DNA of 64,000 nt from positions 1 through 64,000 of the forward strand of contig ONCK01000015.1 in NCBI GenBank assembly GCA_900316315.1. Reading direction: 5' to 3'. The notes under the pieces were generated by a model, which saw only the letters and a program-made list of their open reading frames with translations, did no database searches and was not told the DNA's origin. Shown in pieces: positions 42,159 through 52,156 of this stretch (within the stretch, counting starts at the first letter, position 1; the number at the start of each line of letters is the position of its first letter). The DNA comes from an uncultured Prevotellaceae bacterium (GTDB taxonomy: Bacteria; Bacteroidota; Bacteroidia; Bacteroidales; Bacteroidaceae). The translations under genes were made by a program, and so were the position numbers.

Positions 42159-43841
42159 TCAGCCATGTACTTGGAGGATGACACCCGAGTAAGCTGGTAC
42201 GATGACGTCAAAACAGTCATCCGAGGCCAAGTGTACGACTATAGTCCCTCCATCAAGTACACTAGTTGCCTCCATATCCCCTTGGGGCAGATTCAAGTAG
42301 TCAAAGGCATGCTGCGGGATGCGGACACGCTGGTGCTTATCCTCTGCAGAGAAATTTACGACAACCAATACTATTTCTCCCTTGGCTCGGCGTATGAAGG
42401 CAAAACAATGCTGAGCATCAAATCCCGGATTGTCGTAATTGACATACATAAGGTCAAAGTTGCGTCCGCGTGATATCGCCTCACTATTGGCAGCAAAGGA
42501 GAGCACACGTTCGTAATATGCCCGTAGCTGACGGCTTCGCTCTGTCAAATGACGGAAGCTAAAATGTCCCTCATCGTACCAGAGACGCAGCGTCTCAGGA
42601 CTCCAATAGTCAAAAATAGTCGTACGGCCATCCCGTCCGCTAAATCCCTCTTCATCCATGCCACGCTCACCAAGCTCTTGGCCAAAATAGAGCATGAAAG
42701 GATTGGTATTGAAGCAACTGCTGACGATAAGCGCTGCCCTGCCTCTCTCACCGGCACCGGCAAAATAGTCTGAAGCGAGACGCTGTTCGTCATGATTCTC
42801 CAAGAAATTGAGCATATGCTCCTGTATGTCAGATACGCCTTGCCAGCAGTGGGTAATCGCTGCTGCAGATTGCTGTCCTTGAGTCACAGCTCGGAGAGTA
42901 TCGTATAGGCCGACCTTGTCATATAATAGGTCAAAGCCTCCCTGATGAATGTAGCTACGATACAGCGACGGATTGTAGACTTCGCCTATAAACTGGACCT
43001 GAGGATATTGTTTTTTAACCCGTTCTGTCGCCCACTGCCAGAACTCTACGGGCACCATCTCCGCCATGTCGCAGCGGAAGGCGTCTATTCCCTGCGCGCA
43101 CCAGTAGAGCAGTATATCCGTCATCTGATGCCATATCGATGGGACGGGGGCAAAGTGGCAAACATGCCCATGCTGGTAGTCCACGCCGTAGTTGAGCTTG
43201 ACCGTCTCGTACCAATCATTACGGCTGGGAAAGGCGCTGAAGCAATCATTGCCGGTCGCCTTGGCCGGACATTCTATATAAGGTACTGATTCCCCCGCCT
43301 GCATATCAAACTGGCAAGTCAACTGCTGCCCCGGTAGATAATAGAAGTTGTTGTCTGGGGAGAAGTCAACATCCGTTCGGTCCCCGGCCCCCAGGTCTCT
43401 GACACCTTGAGGGCAATGACTGGAGTGATACTGACGGGCCACGTGATTGGGCACAAAGTCCATGATCACTTTGAGCCCAGCCCTATGCGTGCGCAATACC
43501 AACGCCCTAAATTCCTGCATACGTTTCGCAGGATTAACGGCAATGTCGGGGTCGATATCGTAGTAGTCCTTGATGGCGTAAGGCGACCCTGCTTTGCCCT
43601 TCACCATGGCGCAATGGTCATGGGCAATGCCGTAGCTCGTATAGTCGGTCTGAGACGCATGTTGCAGCAGTCCCGTATACCATACGTGCGTCACGCCAAG
43701 CGCTTTAATCTGATGAAGCGCCTTAAGCGTAATATGAGCCATCTTACCTGATCCATTTTGCGCCAAGGTGCCGTCTTTAACACATCTCGTAGTCGGATTA
43801 CCAAAGAGACGCGGCAACAATTGGTAAATAATCTTCTTCAT
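42159..43841 (-). CDS. Alpha-amylase family glycoside hydrolase (GH13)
   Basis: About 560 residues from ATG 43841 (MKKIIYQLLPRLFGN); a TTG nine codons upstream is also in frame. GH13 barrel motifs: VIMDFVPNHVARQY, GIDAFRCDMAEMVPVEFW (nucleophile Asp), QFIGEVYNPSLYR (acid/base Glu) and NFLENHDEQRLASDYF (transition-state Asp). No signal peptide, so it is cytoplasmic and probably acts on glycogen or imported maltodextrins. It is transcribed alone. Confidence 0.9.
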   Translation of the reverse strand: MKKIIYQLLPRLFGNPTTRCVKDGTLAQNGSGKMAHITLKALHQIKALGVTHVWYTGLLQHASQTDYTSYGIAHDHCAMVKGKAGSPYAIKDYYDIDPDIAVNPAKRMQEFRALVLRTHRAGLKVIMDFVPNHVARQYHSSHCPQGVRDLGAGDRTDVDFSPDNNFYYLPGQQLTCQFDMQAGESVPYIECPAKATGNDCFSAFPSRNDWYETVKLNYGVDYQHGHVCHFAPVPSIWHQMTDILLYWCAQGIDAFRCDMAEMVPVEFWQWATERVKKQYPQVQFIGEVYNPSLYRSYIHQGGFDLLYDKVGLYDTLRAVTQGQQSAAAITHCWQGVSDIQEHMLNFLENHDEQRLASDYFAGAGERGRAALIVSSCFNTNPFMLYFGQELGERGMDEEGFSGRDGRTTIFDYWSPETLRLWYDEGHFSFRHLTERSRQLRAYYERVLSFAANSEAISRGRNFDLMYVNYDNPGFDAQHCFAFIRRAKGEIVLVVVNFSAEDKHQRVRIPQHAFDYLNLPQGDMEATSVLDGGTIVVHLASDDCFDVIVPAYSGVILQVHG

Positions 43842-43988
43842 CCTTAAATCTCGTTTTGGATTCTCCAAATTCTATACATTAAATAAGGAGAGTATAGTCT
43901 CTTTCTGAAAAGAGGGAAGTCAGGCTTGACCTGCCTGACCTCCCCCAAAATTTAGATTTACTAGGCCGATATATAACGAATGCCAATC

Positions 43989-44882
43989 TTACGCCAAACC
44001 GTGAGCAGAGACGTTTTCGTTGCCCTTGCAAATGCGGCCAATCATACCCTGTAAAGCCTTGCCAGGACCACATTCTACAAATTCAGTAGCTCCAGCTGCC
44101 ACCATTTCGTTGACCTCCTCAGTCCAGCGTACCGGAGAAGTGAGCTGAGCGATAAGGTTGGCTTTAATCCCCTGAGGATCAGTATGGGCTTTTCCATCCA
44201 CATTCTGATAGACAGGACATACGGGCTTATGAAACTCTGTCTCGCGTATTGCAGCCTCAAGCTCCTCTTTTGCAGGCTGCATAAGGGGAGAATGGAAAGC
44301 GCCACTGACATTGAGCACAAGTGCACGCTTGGCCCCAAGTGCCTTAAGCTTGTCGCAAGCTGTGTTGACAGCCTCGATATCACCACTAATTACGAGCTGG
44401 CCTGGACAGTTGTAATTGGCCGGTACGACAAGGTTGTCCTTGTTTGACACTTCTTGGCACACTGCCTCTACTTGCTCGTCGCTGAGACCGATGATTGCGG
44501 CCATCGTGGAGGGCTTAAGTTCACAAGCCTTCTGCATAGCCTGTGCTCGGGCAGAGACAAGCTTGAGCGCATCTTCAAAAGTCAGAGCTTCTGCTGCGAC
44601 TAGAGCAGAGAACTCACCCAGAGAGTGACCGCCTACCATATCAGGTTTGCCATCGGCCTTAAATTTTGCGCTTAAGACACTGTGTATGAATACGGCGGGC
44701 TGCGTTACCTTAGTTTGCTTGAGCTCTTCATCTGTCCCACTAAACATGATATCCGTGATCTTAAATCCCAGAATCTCATCTGCCTTGTCAAAGAGAGCTT
44801 TAGCCTCTGTATTGCTGTCGTATAGGTCCTTACCCATACCGACGAACTGTGATCCCTGTCCGGGAAAAACAAATGCTTTCAT
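43989..44882 (-). CDS. fabD: Malonyl-CoA:ACP transacylase
   Basis: 297 residues. VFPGQGSQFVGMGKDLYDS at the N-terminus; nucleophile Ser87 in GGHSLGEFSAL; second-half motif SGAFHSPLMQPAKEEL with the catalytic His; C-terminal TEFVECGPGKALQGMIGRI. Loads malonyl groups onto acyl carrier protein for fatty acid synthesis. A minus-strand -7 box TACTTTTG lies at 44927-44934. Not clustered with other fab genes here. Confidence 0.95.
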   Translation of the reverse strand: MKAFVFPGQGSQFVGMGKDLYDSNTEAKALFDKADEILGFKITDIMFSGTDEELKQTKVTQPAVFIHSVLSAKFKADGKPDMVGGHSLGEFSALVAAEALTFEDALKLVSARAQAMQKACELKPSTMAAIIGLSDEQVEAVCQEVSNKDNLVVPANYNCPGQLVISGDIEAVNTACDKLKALGAKRALVLNVSGAFHSPLMQPAKEELEAAIRETEFHKPVCPVYQNVDGKAHTDPQGIKANLIAQLTSPVRWTEEVNEMVAAGATEFVECGPGKALQGMIGRICKGNENVSAHGLA

Positions 44883-44993
44883 CTTGTTGTAATTATTAAT
44901 TGAGATAATATATTGCGTTTAGCGTACAAAAGTACAATTTTTCAGCGAGTTAGGTCGACCCATCTCTGGCTTTTTTGTACTACAGATGCCTTT

Positions 44994-45293
44994 TCAATCC
45001 TCGTAATCCACGCAAGAGCGGCCGCTCAGGAAAGGCTTGAGACCCGCAGCCGCAGCTTGATGGTCAGGAAAAGCGCTGTAAGTCCTCACATCATCAAGTG
45101 TGTCAAAAGAGCTATTGAGGCAGATATCCCATTGCTCCGCAGGATTGATGTTAAATCCTACTTCCAGCGAGCGAATAATAGACAATTTACGTGGAAGGGC
45201 AAGTATTTGACTGCGAAACTTCTCCATTGCTCCACGACGTTCCTCCTCAGATAAATCGTCACGGAGCTGAAATAGTACAATGTGGTGTGTCAT
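44994..45293 (-). CDS. Dabb family stress-responsive A/B-barrel protein
   Basis: 99 residues, starting MTHHIVLFQLRDDLSEEERR, with HHIVLF and IRSLEVGFNINPAEQWDICL, both typical of Dabb proteins, which form dimeric alpha/beta barrels. Function in bacteria is largely unknown. It is divergent from the transglycosylase gene. Confidence 0.85.
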   Translation of the reverse strand: MTHHIVLFQLRDDLSEEERRGAMEKFRSQILALPRKLSIIRSLEVGFNINPAEQWDICLNSSFDTLDDVRTYSAFPDHQAAAAGLKPFLSGRSCVDYED

Positions 45294-45407
45294 TATATCG
45301 AAGATTTGAATATTTCTTCTTAATTTTGCGCGAAAATACGAATTTCCATCGACCTGACAACATCAGGATTGTAGCTATTTGCCTTTTGTCAGATCCTGGC
45401 CATATCC

Positions 45408-46646
45408 ATGCCGCGCTATACATACCATATTATTCTATCCTCTACGCTGTACCTGACCGCAGCAATAGTATTGCTCTTTTTTTCTTGCAGCCACAGATCG
45501 GATACTAAGTCTGAACAAACCTCAGACTCCACTGCTGAAGTCTATGACATGGACAATATACTCGAGAGCGGCGAACTCATAGCTGTAACCATCAGCGGGC
45601 CAGAAAGCTATTACCAATACCATGGCGCTGACATGGGACCGCAGTATTTCTTGGCCGAGAAATTTGCCAATAGCCAAGGCGTACGCATCCGCATGGAGAT
45701 AGCACGCGATACGACTGAGCTTATTGATTTTCTTAAGCACAACAAGGCAGACCTTATCGCCTATGAGCTACCCCAAAGTTTGATCAAGCGATACGGACTC
45801 CTCGCTTGCGGTCTCCACACTGATAGCCTCCGCACCTCATGGGCTGTCCGACGGACATCCCCCGTCCTGTCGCGCGAGCTGAATAAATGGTACAAACCTT
45901 CCCTACTCGTTAACGCAGACAAAGAGATGAAATCTCTGGTATCACGCCCACTGGTGATGAGACACGCTCGCGTACAGTTTTATTCCAAGCAAAAAGGCAT
46001 CATCTCCCCTTATGATGGTCTCTTCGTACGATATGGTCAAACTGTGAGCTGGGACTGGCGTCTACTAGCAGCCCAATGCTGGCAAGAGTCAGGATTTGAT
46101 CCCAGAGCTGTCTCCTGGGCCGGGGCACGAGGTCTAATGCAAATCATGCCCTCCACCGGCGAAATGTATGGTGTATCAACAGAACAGCTGTATGAACCCG
46201 AGATCAATATCGCCACCTCTGTGCGCTTCATCAAGCGACTCTCCAACCAATTTGCCGACATACCGCATCCCATAGAGCGGCAGCGCTTTGTTCTCGCCGC
46301 ATACAATGGAGGATATTACCATATCCGCGATGCGATGAGTCTAGCCCGCAAGTATGGCCGCAACCCCCACTCATGGAATGACGTAAGCTTCTTTGTCTAT
46401 CACCTGAGTGAGCCTCAATACTATAGAGACCCCGTCGTTAAGTACGGCTATATGGTAGGTAGTGAGACATATGGCTATGTAAATCAGATTATGACCCGCT
46501 GGAATGCCTACAGAGGCTGCATAAGCGGTACGCCCATGCCTTCTCTCGACCTAGCGGCAGAGCCCGTACATGCGCATAAGCGAAATCGATTTAGCCGGAA
46601 AAATCAGATTATCTCTAGTTCTGACTCTATGTTTCAGATTAAGTAG
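45408..46646 (+). CDS. MltF-like lytic transglycosylase lipoprotein
   Basis: 412 residues. Lipoprotein signal with LLFFSC gives lipidated Cys27. Residues about 50-190 look like a solute-binding (SBP_bac_3-type) domain. Residues about 205-350 are a lysozyme-like SLT domain with catalytic Glu in CWQESGFDPRAVSWAGARG and GLMQIMPSTGEMYGV, then VLAAYNGGYYHIRDAM. This is the architecture of MltF. Cleaves peptidoglycan glycan strands to anhydro ends during growth or remodelling. A -7 box TAATTTTG is at 45321-45328. Confidence 0.9.
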   Translation: MPRYTYHIILSSTLYLTAAIVLLFFSCSHRSDTKSEQTSDSTAEVYDMDNILESGELIAVTISGPESYYQYHGADMGPQYFLAEKFANSQGVRIRMEIARDTTELIDFLKHNKADLIAYELPQSLIKRYGLLACGLHTDSLRTSWAVRRTSPVLSRELNKWYKPSLLVNADKEMKSLVSRPLVMRHARVQFYSKQKGIISPYDGLFVRYGQTVSWDWRLLAAQCWQESGFDPRAVSWAGARGLMQIMPSTGEMYGVSTEQLYEPEINIATSVRFIKRLSNQFADIPHPIERQRFVLAAYNGGYYHIRDAMSLARKYGRNPHSWNDVSFFVYHLSEPQYYRDPVVKYGYMVGSETYGYVNQIMTRWNAYRGCISGTPMPSLDLAAEPVHAHKRNRFSRKNQIISSSDSMFQIK

Positions 46647-46753
46647 CCTCGCCGTGTTCCCTAGCTGATAGTCGTAGCTACATCGCGTGTATCTTCTCCT
46701 GCAAAGCCAGCCACACAGTCCATTATCTGCGACTTATTTCTTTGCCCGTCTTA

Positions 46754-48124
46754 TTATTTATCAGCAGGTCTACTATTATTTCCAAAATATGCATGCATAG
46801 CCCGCTTTACCCTCGGACTGAGCCGTAGCAGACAAAACATAGTAGGTACAGACATCAAGGCAAAGGCCAAGTCCATCACAGTGACTACTGTCTTCAGCGA
46901 GATAATACAGCTCACGACTATCATTAAAAGATAAAAGTAATTGTAGTACCTGACGTTTTGCATACCAAAGAGGTAGCCAGAGCATTTCATACCATAATAG
47001 GAATAGGAAAACATCGTACTAAACGCGAAGAAGAAGACAATCACCATAAGCAAATACTGTCCTGCTCCGGGTATAAGTATTTGGAAACTCTGCAAGGCTA
47101 CTGTAAGTCCCTGCACCCCCTCTACATGATAGTTCCCTGCAAGCAAGATGGGCAAGGCTGTCAATGTACATACAAGGCCTGAGTCAATAGCCGGCTCAAG
47201 CATTGCTACAAGTCCCTCCCGGATAGGCTCCGTATTGCGTGAGGCCCCGTGCATAAGGCTCGCCGTTCCCACACCGGCCTCATTGACATACATCGCCCTG
47301 CGCGCGCCGATAATCGCTGTGCCGGCCAAGGCACCAAATCCCGCTTTCAGATTGAAAGCCTCACGGAAAATGGAGGCAAGAACCTCGGGCACACGTTGGA
47401 TATTGAGAATGACTATCACAAAGATGAGAATAAAATAGAGTCCGACCATAAGGGGGACAATTCGAGTAGCAATCTTGGAAATACGCTGTATGCCGCCAAG
47501 CACTACGCAAGCCACAGTGAAGCCCGTAACAATGCCTATCACAGCTCGCAATCCCACCGTATCACTCACCCCAGCCGGCTGCGCGAACACAGCAATGAGA
47601 GACTCCGCCAGTTGATTGGCTTGCATCACGCAGAGACAGCCTATCATACCAACCGAGGAGAAAAAGATGGCCAAAGGACGCCACTTATGTCCCAAACCCT
47701 CTGTAATAAAATACATCGGGCCGCCTTGCGTCTCGCCCAGATTGTCTTTCCCTTTGTACATAATGGAAAGTGATCCCTCAAAGAATTTACTTGCCATACC
47801 TACTAGGGCACTAACCCACATCCAAAATATAGCCCCAGGACCACCCATCACGATTGCAATGGCCACACCGGCAATATTGCCCATGCCCACTGTGCTGCTG
47901 ACGGTCGAAGCCAGCGCTTGAAGCGAACTTATCTGCCCTTTCCCTTCATGCTTGATGCGTAAGCTGTGGATGGCGCGGCCGAAGTATCGGATTGGGGCGG
48001 CTCCAGAATAAATGAAGAGAAAAAGGCCTCCGCCTATGAGCCATATAAATAATGGATAACCACACACAAAGTCGCTGACCGCCTGTATAGCAGCAGCAAT
48101 CGAGGACCATATTTTGTCTAACAT
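46754..48124 (-). CDS. Alanine or glycine:cation symporter (AGCS family)
   Basis: 456 residues, about 10-11 membrane helices. Signatures: STVSSTVGMGNIAGVAIAIV, GGPGAIFWMWVSALVGMASK, FFEGSLSIMYKG and ETQGGPMYFI. Imports alanine or glycine with sodium. It begins 52 bases after the flippase gene on the same strand and may be the last gene of that unit. Next to murF-alr, which consumes alanine; a functional link is possible but unproven. Confidence 0.92.
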   Translation of the reverse strand: MLDKIWSSIAAAIQAVSDFVCGYPLFIWLIGGGLFLFIYSGAAPIRYFGRAIHSLRIKHEGKGQISSLQALASTVSSTVGMGNIAGVAIAIVMGGPGAIFWMWVSALVGMASKFFEGSLSIMYKGKDNLGETQGGPMYFITEGLGHKWRPLAIFFSSVGMIGCLCVMQANQLAESLIAVFAQPAGVSDTVGLRAVIGIVTGFTVACVVLGGIQRISKIATRIVPLMVGLYFILIFVIVILNIQRVPEVLASIFREAFNLKAGFGALAGTAIIGARRAMYVNEAGVGTASLMHGASRNTEPIREGLVAMLEPAIDSGLVCTLTALPILLAGNYHVEGVQGLTVALQSFQILIPGAGQYLLMVIVFFFAFSTMFSYSYYGMKCSGYLFGMQNVRYYNYFYLLMIVVSCIISLKTVVTVMDLAFALMSVPTMFCLLRLSPRVKRAMHAYFGNNSRPADK

Positions 48125-48176
48125 TTTATAATCTATTTATTTAAGCCAATAAAAAGGCTGTTATACTTCAATATTA

Positions 48177-49646
48177 TCAATTCTTCCTACTGAGGATTGT
48201 GGCCAAATTGCTATTGCGACACAGCAGACGCACAGTATAACCTAGTGAGATTACAAATAGCGGCAACCCGACCGCATATTTGGCAAAACCATTCAGAGAC
48301 ATGGAGACAAGTACGCCTAAAGTAAGAAGCGTAAATTGTACCGCAATGATGCGGCTCGCTTGCCGCCCGATCTGCAAGCCATAATAGCGATGGTAGACAG
48401 TGTAGACTATGATTAATTCCACAAAATTACTGATCGAGAGGCCAACGCCTGCGCCCTCCAAACCACCTATCTGATAGCCCAAGATGACGAACAAAGCGAA
48501 ATACACCCAGTAGCTTGTCTCCATCAGAAAATACATACGTCCTTCGCCGCGAGAGAGCGCGATATAATCTATCGGAACATTGGTAGCCTTGAAAAACATA
48601 TAGTATGAGGCAAGTATTGCCATCGGCACAACGGATAGGAACTTGGGGGTGAAGAGTAGCCTAATAATAACTGGCATCATTACATCAAAGCAGATCAGAA
48701 ACGGGGCAATCAGTAGGACACAGACCTCCAATTGCCGGTTAACCGTGAGATTCATCCTCAATGGGCGATGACTCAGAGAAGAGAGGCGAGGATAATAATC
48801 GGCATCCATTGCGACGAAGAGGAACTTGGCCGCTGCCACAGTCAATATCAGACCGCTACTATAAAGTCCGACATCGGCTACATTGCCTATTCGGATGATA
48901 CTATTGCGTACCAGAAGCTCGGCACTCGAAGCCGCAATTCCCGCCAGCACATAGGCAATACTGAGTCTCAGAAGCGGTAAGCCCTGGCGTAGAATTGTAA
49001 GAGAGAACGGCTGAATATGCCATGGGAAGAGAGGAAGTGTATATCGCAGATACACGATCAGACAACCGATAGTACTAAGTACGAGCGCCGGAACTATACC
49101 CTGCCGCCCCAGTATCACATAAAAGGGAACCGCTATCAGCATCAGTATCACCGCGCCCCAACTCGCCGCCAACGCAGCCTTTCTCAGTTGGCGCGTTGCC
49201 TGGAGGATGGCCAATTCGGTGCTCGTTATTGCACTCAGAGGGATAATCGGTGATAGCAGTATAAAGTCCAACGTGTACCCATAGTTGCTGAAGGTCCACC
49301 TGCTGACCAGAGGAGACAATACCAGACAAAGGATCAGGCCAACAACTCCCGTCAAGAGCGTCCAGCTTCGGACTACCTTGACTTGGTGGGCGAGTTGTCG
49401 TTCGTCACCTCGTTCGTAAACGATGGACAGGCTTCGTACAGAGGAAACTGGAGCAATTAGTGATGATATCGCAGAGAAAAGGGAGAGCGTCCGGTTGAAG
49501 ATATCAATTAGGCCAAGTCCGATACTCCCGATGAAGATAGCCGCAAACTTGTTGCGTACCAACGACATAAGCATGCACAGTCCCTGCACGCCGCCAAAGA
49601 GGCCCGTGTAACGGAGCACGTGATTGTAGATGCCGTTCTTCTTCAC
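48177..49646 (-). CDS. O-antigen/polysaccharide flippase (MOP superfamily)
   Basis: 489 residues with about 12-14 hydrophobic helices and no soluble domain. N-terminal VLRYTGLFGGVQGLCMLMSL and LVRNKFAAIFIGSIGLGLID resemble Bacteroidetes O-antigen translocases (Wzx-like). Moves lipid-linked sugar units across the inner membrane. It begins 24 bases after murF-alr, so it is probably in that operon, although no glycosyltransferases are nearby. A role with lipid II or another lipid-linked precursor is also possible. Confidence 0.8.
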   Translation of the reverse strand: MKKNGIYNHVLRYTGLFGGVQGLCMLMSLVRNKFAAIFIGSIGLGLIDIFNRTLSLFSAISSLIAPVSSVRSLSIVYERGDERQLAHQVKVVRSWTLLTGVVGLILCLVLSPLVSRWTFSNYGYTLDFILLSPIIPLSAITSTELAILQATRQLRKAALAASWGAVILMLIAVPFYVILGRQGIVPALVLSTIGCLIVYLRYTLPLFPWHIQPFSLTILRQGLPLLRLSIAYVLAGIAASSAELLVRNSIIRIGNVADVGLYSSGLILTVAAAKFLFVAMDADYYPRLSSLSHRPLRMNLTVNRQLEVCVLLIAPFLICFDVMMPVIIRLLFTPKFLSVVPMAILASYYMFFKATNVPIDYIALSRGEGRMYFLMETSYWVYFALFVILGYQIGGLEGAGVGLSISNFVELIIVYTVYHRYYGLQIGRQASRIIAVQFTLLTLGVLVSMSLNGFAKYAVGLPLFVISLGYTVRLLCRNSNLATILSRKN

Positions 49647-49670
49647 GCTCTACTCTTTCTTACCACCGTC

Positions 49671-52142
49671 TTAGTCCTGGAAGTAGACGCGGGCAACTCG
49701 CTCACTGACCGATGTAAGTACTTCGTAAGGGATAGTGCCGAGAACGTCACTCAGTCTTGAAACTGCCAGGTGATTGCCAAAGATCTCGACTTCATCCCCT
49801 ACTTTGCAGTCGATGCCGGTCACGTCAATCATACATACATCCATACAGATATTGCCCACATAAGGAGCCTCCTTGCCGTTTACCAGGCAGTAGGCTTTGC
49901 CGCAGCCGAGATGGCGGTCAAGGCCGTCTGCATAGCCAATGGGCACCGCAGCGATGCGGCTCGGACGCTTGAGCACTCCTCGTCGGCTATATCCCACGGT
50001 GTCTTCGGCCGGTACGTCACGTATCTGAAGTATGACCGACTTGAGGGTACTGACATTGTGTATCGTCTCATTGTTGATTGGGTTGATACCATAGAGGCCC
50101 AGTCCTAGACGTACCATATCCAGATGGTATTGGGGAAAGCGCTCGATACCTGCGCTATTGCATATATGGCGTAGGATCTTGTGACTGAAAGCGCCTTGCA
50201 GCTTACGACTGGCAGCGTCAAAGAGAGCAAACTGGTGACGGGTGAAGTCATCAAAGTCTGGACTGTCGCTTCCGACGAAGTGACTGAAAACCGACCGAGG
50301 AATCACTGCATTTTGTCCTTTGAGCACATCGATAAGCCTGTCTATGTCCTTCTCAGGATTAAATCCGAGCCTATGCATACCTGTATCCAGTTTGATATGT
50401 ACAGGCCAATTGGTAACGCCCTCTTTGCCGGCTGCACGAATGAGTGCATCGAGAAGTTCAAAGCTGTACACCTCTGGCTCAAGGTCGTAGTCAAACATAT
50501 CCTTAAAGGCCGTCAGCTCCGGATTCATGATCATAATACCCTGACTGATGCCACCCCGACGCAAGGTGACACCCTCATCGGCCACAGCCACGGCGAGGTA
50601 GTCTACACAATGGTCTTGCAGCGTCCGAGCCACCTCGACAGCACCTGCTCCGTAAGCCGAAGCCTTCACCATGCACACCATCTTGGTCTCGGGCTTCATA
50701 AAGCTACGATAATGGTTGAGATTGGCCACCAGTGCATTCAGATCGACTTCCAGTATAGTCTGGTGAACCTTCTGTTCCAAGCGGGCGGTAATGCGGTCAA
50801 AGTTGAAAGCCCTGGCACCCTTGATAAGGATAACCTCGTGGCGCAAGCCTTGGAGCAATCCGCTGTTTATCAGCTGTTCGGTAGTCTTGAAGTGATGTCT
50901 TTCCATCTCAAAGAGCTCCATATGATTACCGATGGCATCGCCCACTCCAACCAATCTGTCAATGTGTCGTCCATTGACGAGCTGCGCCACTCTAGTATAG
51001 AGCTCTTCCTCGCTCATTCCGCTCTGTAGGATATCGCTCAGCACCAATGTGAATGTGTGTCCCTTGCGATTCTGACGGCGATTCATAAAGTCGAGTGCTA
51101 TGTCCAATGAGGTCAAATCATTATTGTAGCTATCATTGATGAGCGTGTTTCCGTTGATACCCTGCTTCACCTCCAGACGCATAGCCACAGGCTCGAGAGT
51201 AGTTAGGCGCAGGGCGGCGACTTCCGGCTTGAGCCCTATAAGAAGCGAGACAGCCAGAGCACTGATAGCGTCTTCGACCGAGGCATCATCAGTAAAGGGA
51301 ATATAAGTCTGATAGTCTGTCCCTTTATATCTGAATGTGAAGCTTGACTTATTGTCTGTCTTTTCCACCTTTCCGATATACAGATAGGCATTGGGATTTT
51401 GTCTCGACCAGCCGAGCAAATGCGCCTTAAACCCTTTCTTGACTATGCACTTAGCTATAAGTGGGTCATCCTCATTGTATACGATGTCTTGGCACTCCTC
51501 AAAGAGCTTCAGCTTCTCAAGACACTTGGCTTCGCGCGAAGCAAAATTTTCCTGATGTGCTTCGCCTATATTGGTGATGACGCCGATGGTAGGCTGGATA
51601 ATATCCTGCAGACGTTGCATCTCTAGAGGCTGCGAGATGCCGGCTTCAAATATACCTATCTGAGTCTGTTGGTCCAGCAGCCATATACTCAGGGGCACAC
51701 CTATCTGTGAGTTATAGCTTTTGGGCGATCTCTCCACACGGTAATCCTGACACAGAAGCTGATAGAGCCATTCCTTGACAATAGTTTTGCCATTGCTGCC
51801 TGTCACTGCAACTATGGGGAGATCAAATTTCTCTCTATGACGCTCGGCAAGGCGCTGGAGCGCTATCAGAGAATCGGGAGTAACGAGAAAATTGCAGTCT
51901 GGATATCGCTTCTCCCAGTCCTCTTGATCCTCACTCACGACAAAGTTTCTCACTCCACGACGATAGAGCTGCGGAATATATATACTGCCGTCGCGTATAG
52001 GAGTACGCAGAGCGAAAAATAGGGATGTCTCCGGAAAAGTAAGCGATCGGCTGTCTGTAAGCAGCCACTGTATCTCTGCATCAGCATTGCCATAGCGATG
52101 AGCGCCAATGAGAGAAGTGATTTCTTCGATAGAGTATGCCAT
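49671..52142 (-). CDS. Bifunctional MurF ligase / alanine racemase
   Basis: 823 residues. Residues 1 to about 455 are MurF (UDP-MurNAc-tripeptide:D-Ala-D-Ala ligase): ATP loop VAVTGSNGKTIVKEWL, LSIWLLDQQTQIGIFEAGIS and LINDSYNNDLTSLDIALDF. Residues about 460-823 are a PLP alanine racemase: EVDLNALVANLNHYRSFM, MVKASAYGAGAVEVARTL with the PLP Lys, HIKLDTGMHRLGF and VGYSRRGVLK with the catalytic Tyr on the second face. The fusion joins D-alanine production with use of D-Ala-D-Ala and is typical of Bacteroidetes. Follows the GSCFA gene by 14 bases. Confidence 0.95.
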   Translation of the reverse strand: MAYSIEEITSLIGAHRYGNADAEIQWLLTDSRSLTFPETSLFFALRTPIRDGSIYIPQLYRRGVRNFVVSEDQEDWEKRYPDCNFLVTPDSLIALQRLAERHREKFDLPIVAVTGSNGKTIVKEWLYQLLCQDYRVERSPKSYNSQIGVPLSIWLLDQQTQIGIFEAGISQPLEMQRLQDIIQPTIGVITNIGEAHQENFASREAKCLEKLKLFEECQDIVYNEDDPLIAKCIVKKGFKAHLLGWSRQNPNAYLYIGKVEKTDNKSSFTFRYKGTDYQTYIPFTDDASVEDAISALAVSLLIGLKPEVAALRLTTLEPVAMRLEVKQGINGNTLINDSYNNDLTSLDIALDFMNRRQNRKGHTFTLVLSDILQSGMSEEELYTRVAQLVNGRHIDRLVGVGDAIGNHMELFEMERHHFKTTEQLINSGLLQGLRHEVILIKGARAFNFDRITARLEQKVHQTILEVDLNALVANLNHYRSFMKPETKMVCMVKASAYGAGAVEVARTLQDHCVDYLAVAVADEGVTLRRGGISQGIMIMNPELTAFKDMFDYDLEPEVYSFELLDALIRAAGKEGVTNWPVHIKLDTGMHRLGFNPEKDIDRLIDVLKGQNAVIPRSVFSHFVGSDSPDFDDFTRHQFALFDAASRKLQGAFSHKILRHICNSAGIERFPQYHLDMVRLGLGLYGINPINNETIHNVSTLKSVILQIRDVPAEDTVGYSRRGVLKRPSRIAAVPIGYADGLDRHLGCGKAYCLVNGKEAPYVGNICMDVCMIDVTGIDCKVGDEVEIFGNHLAVSRLSDVLGTIPYEVLTSVSERVARVYFQD

Positions 52143-52156
52143 TGTGTATGGGGTAA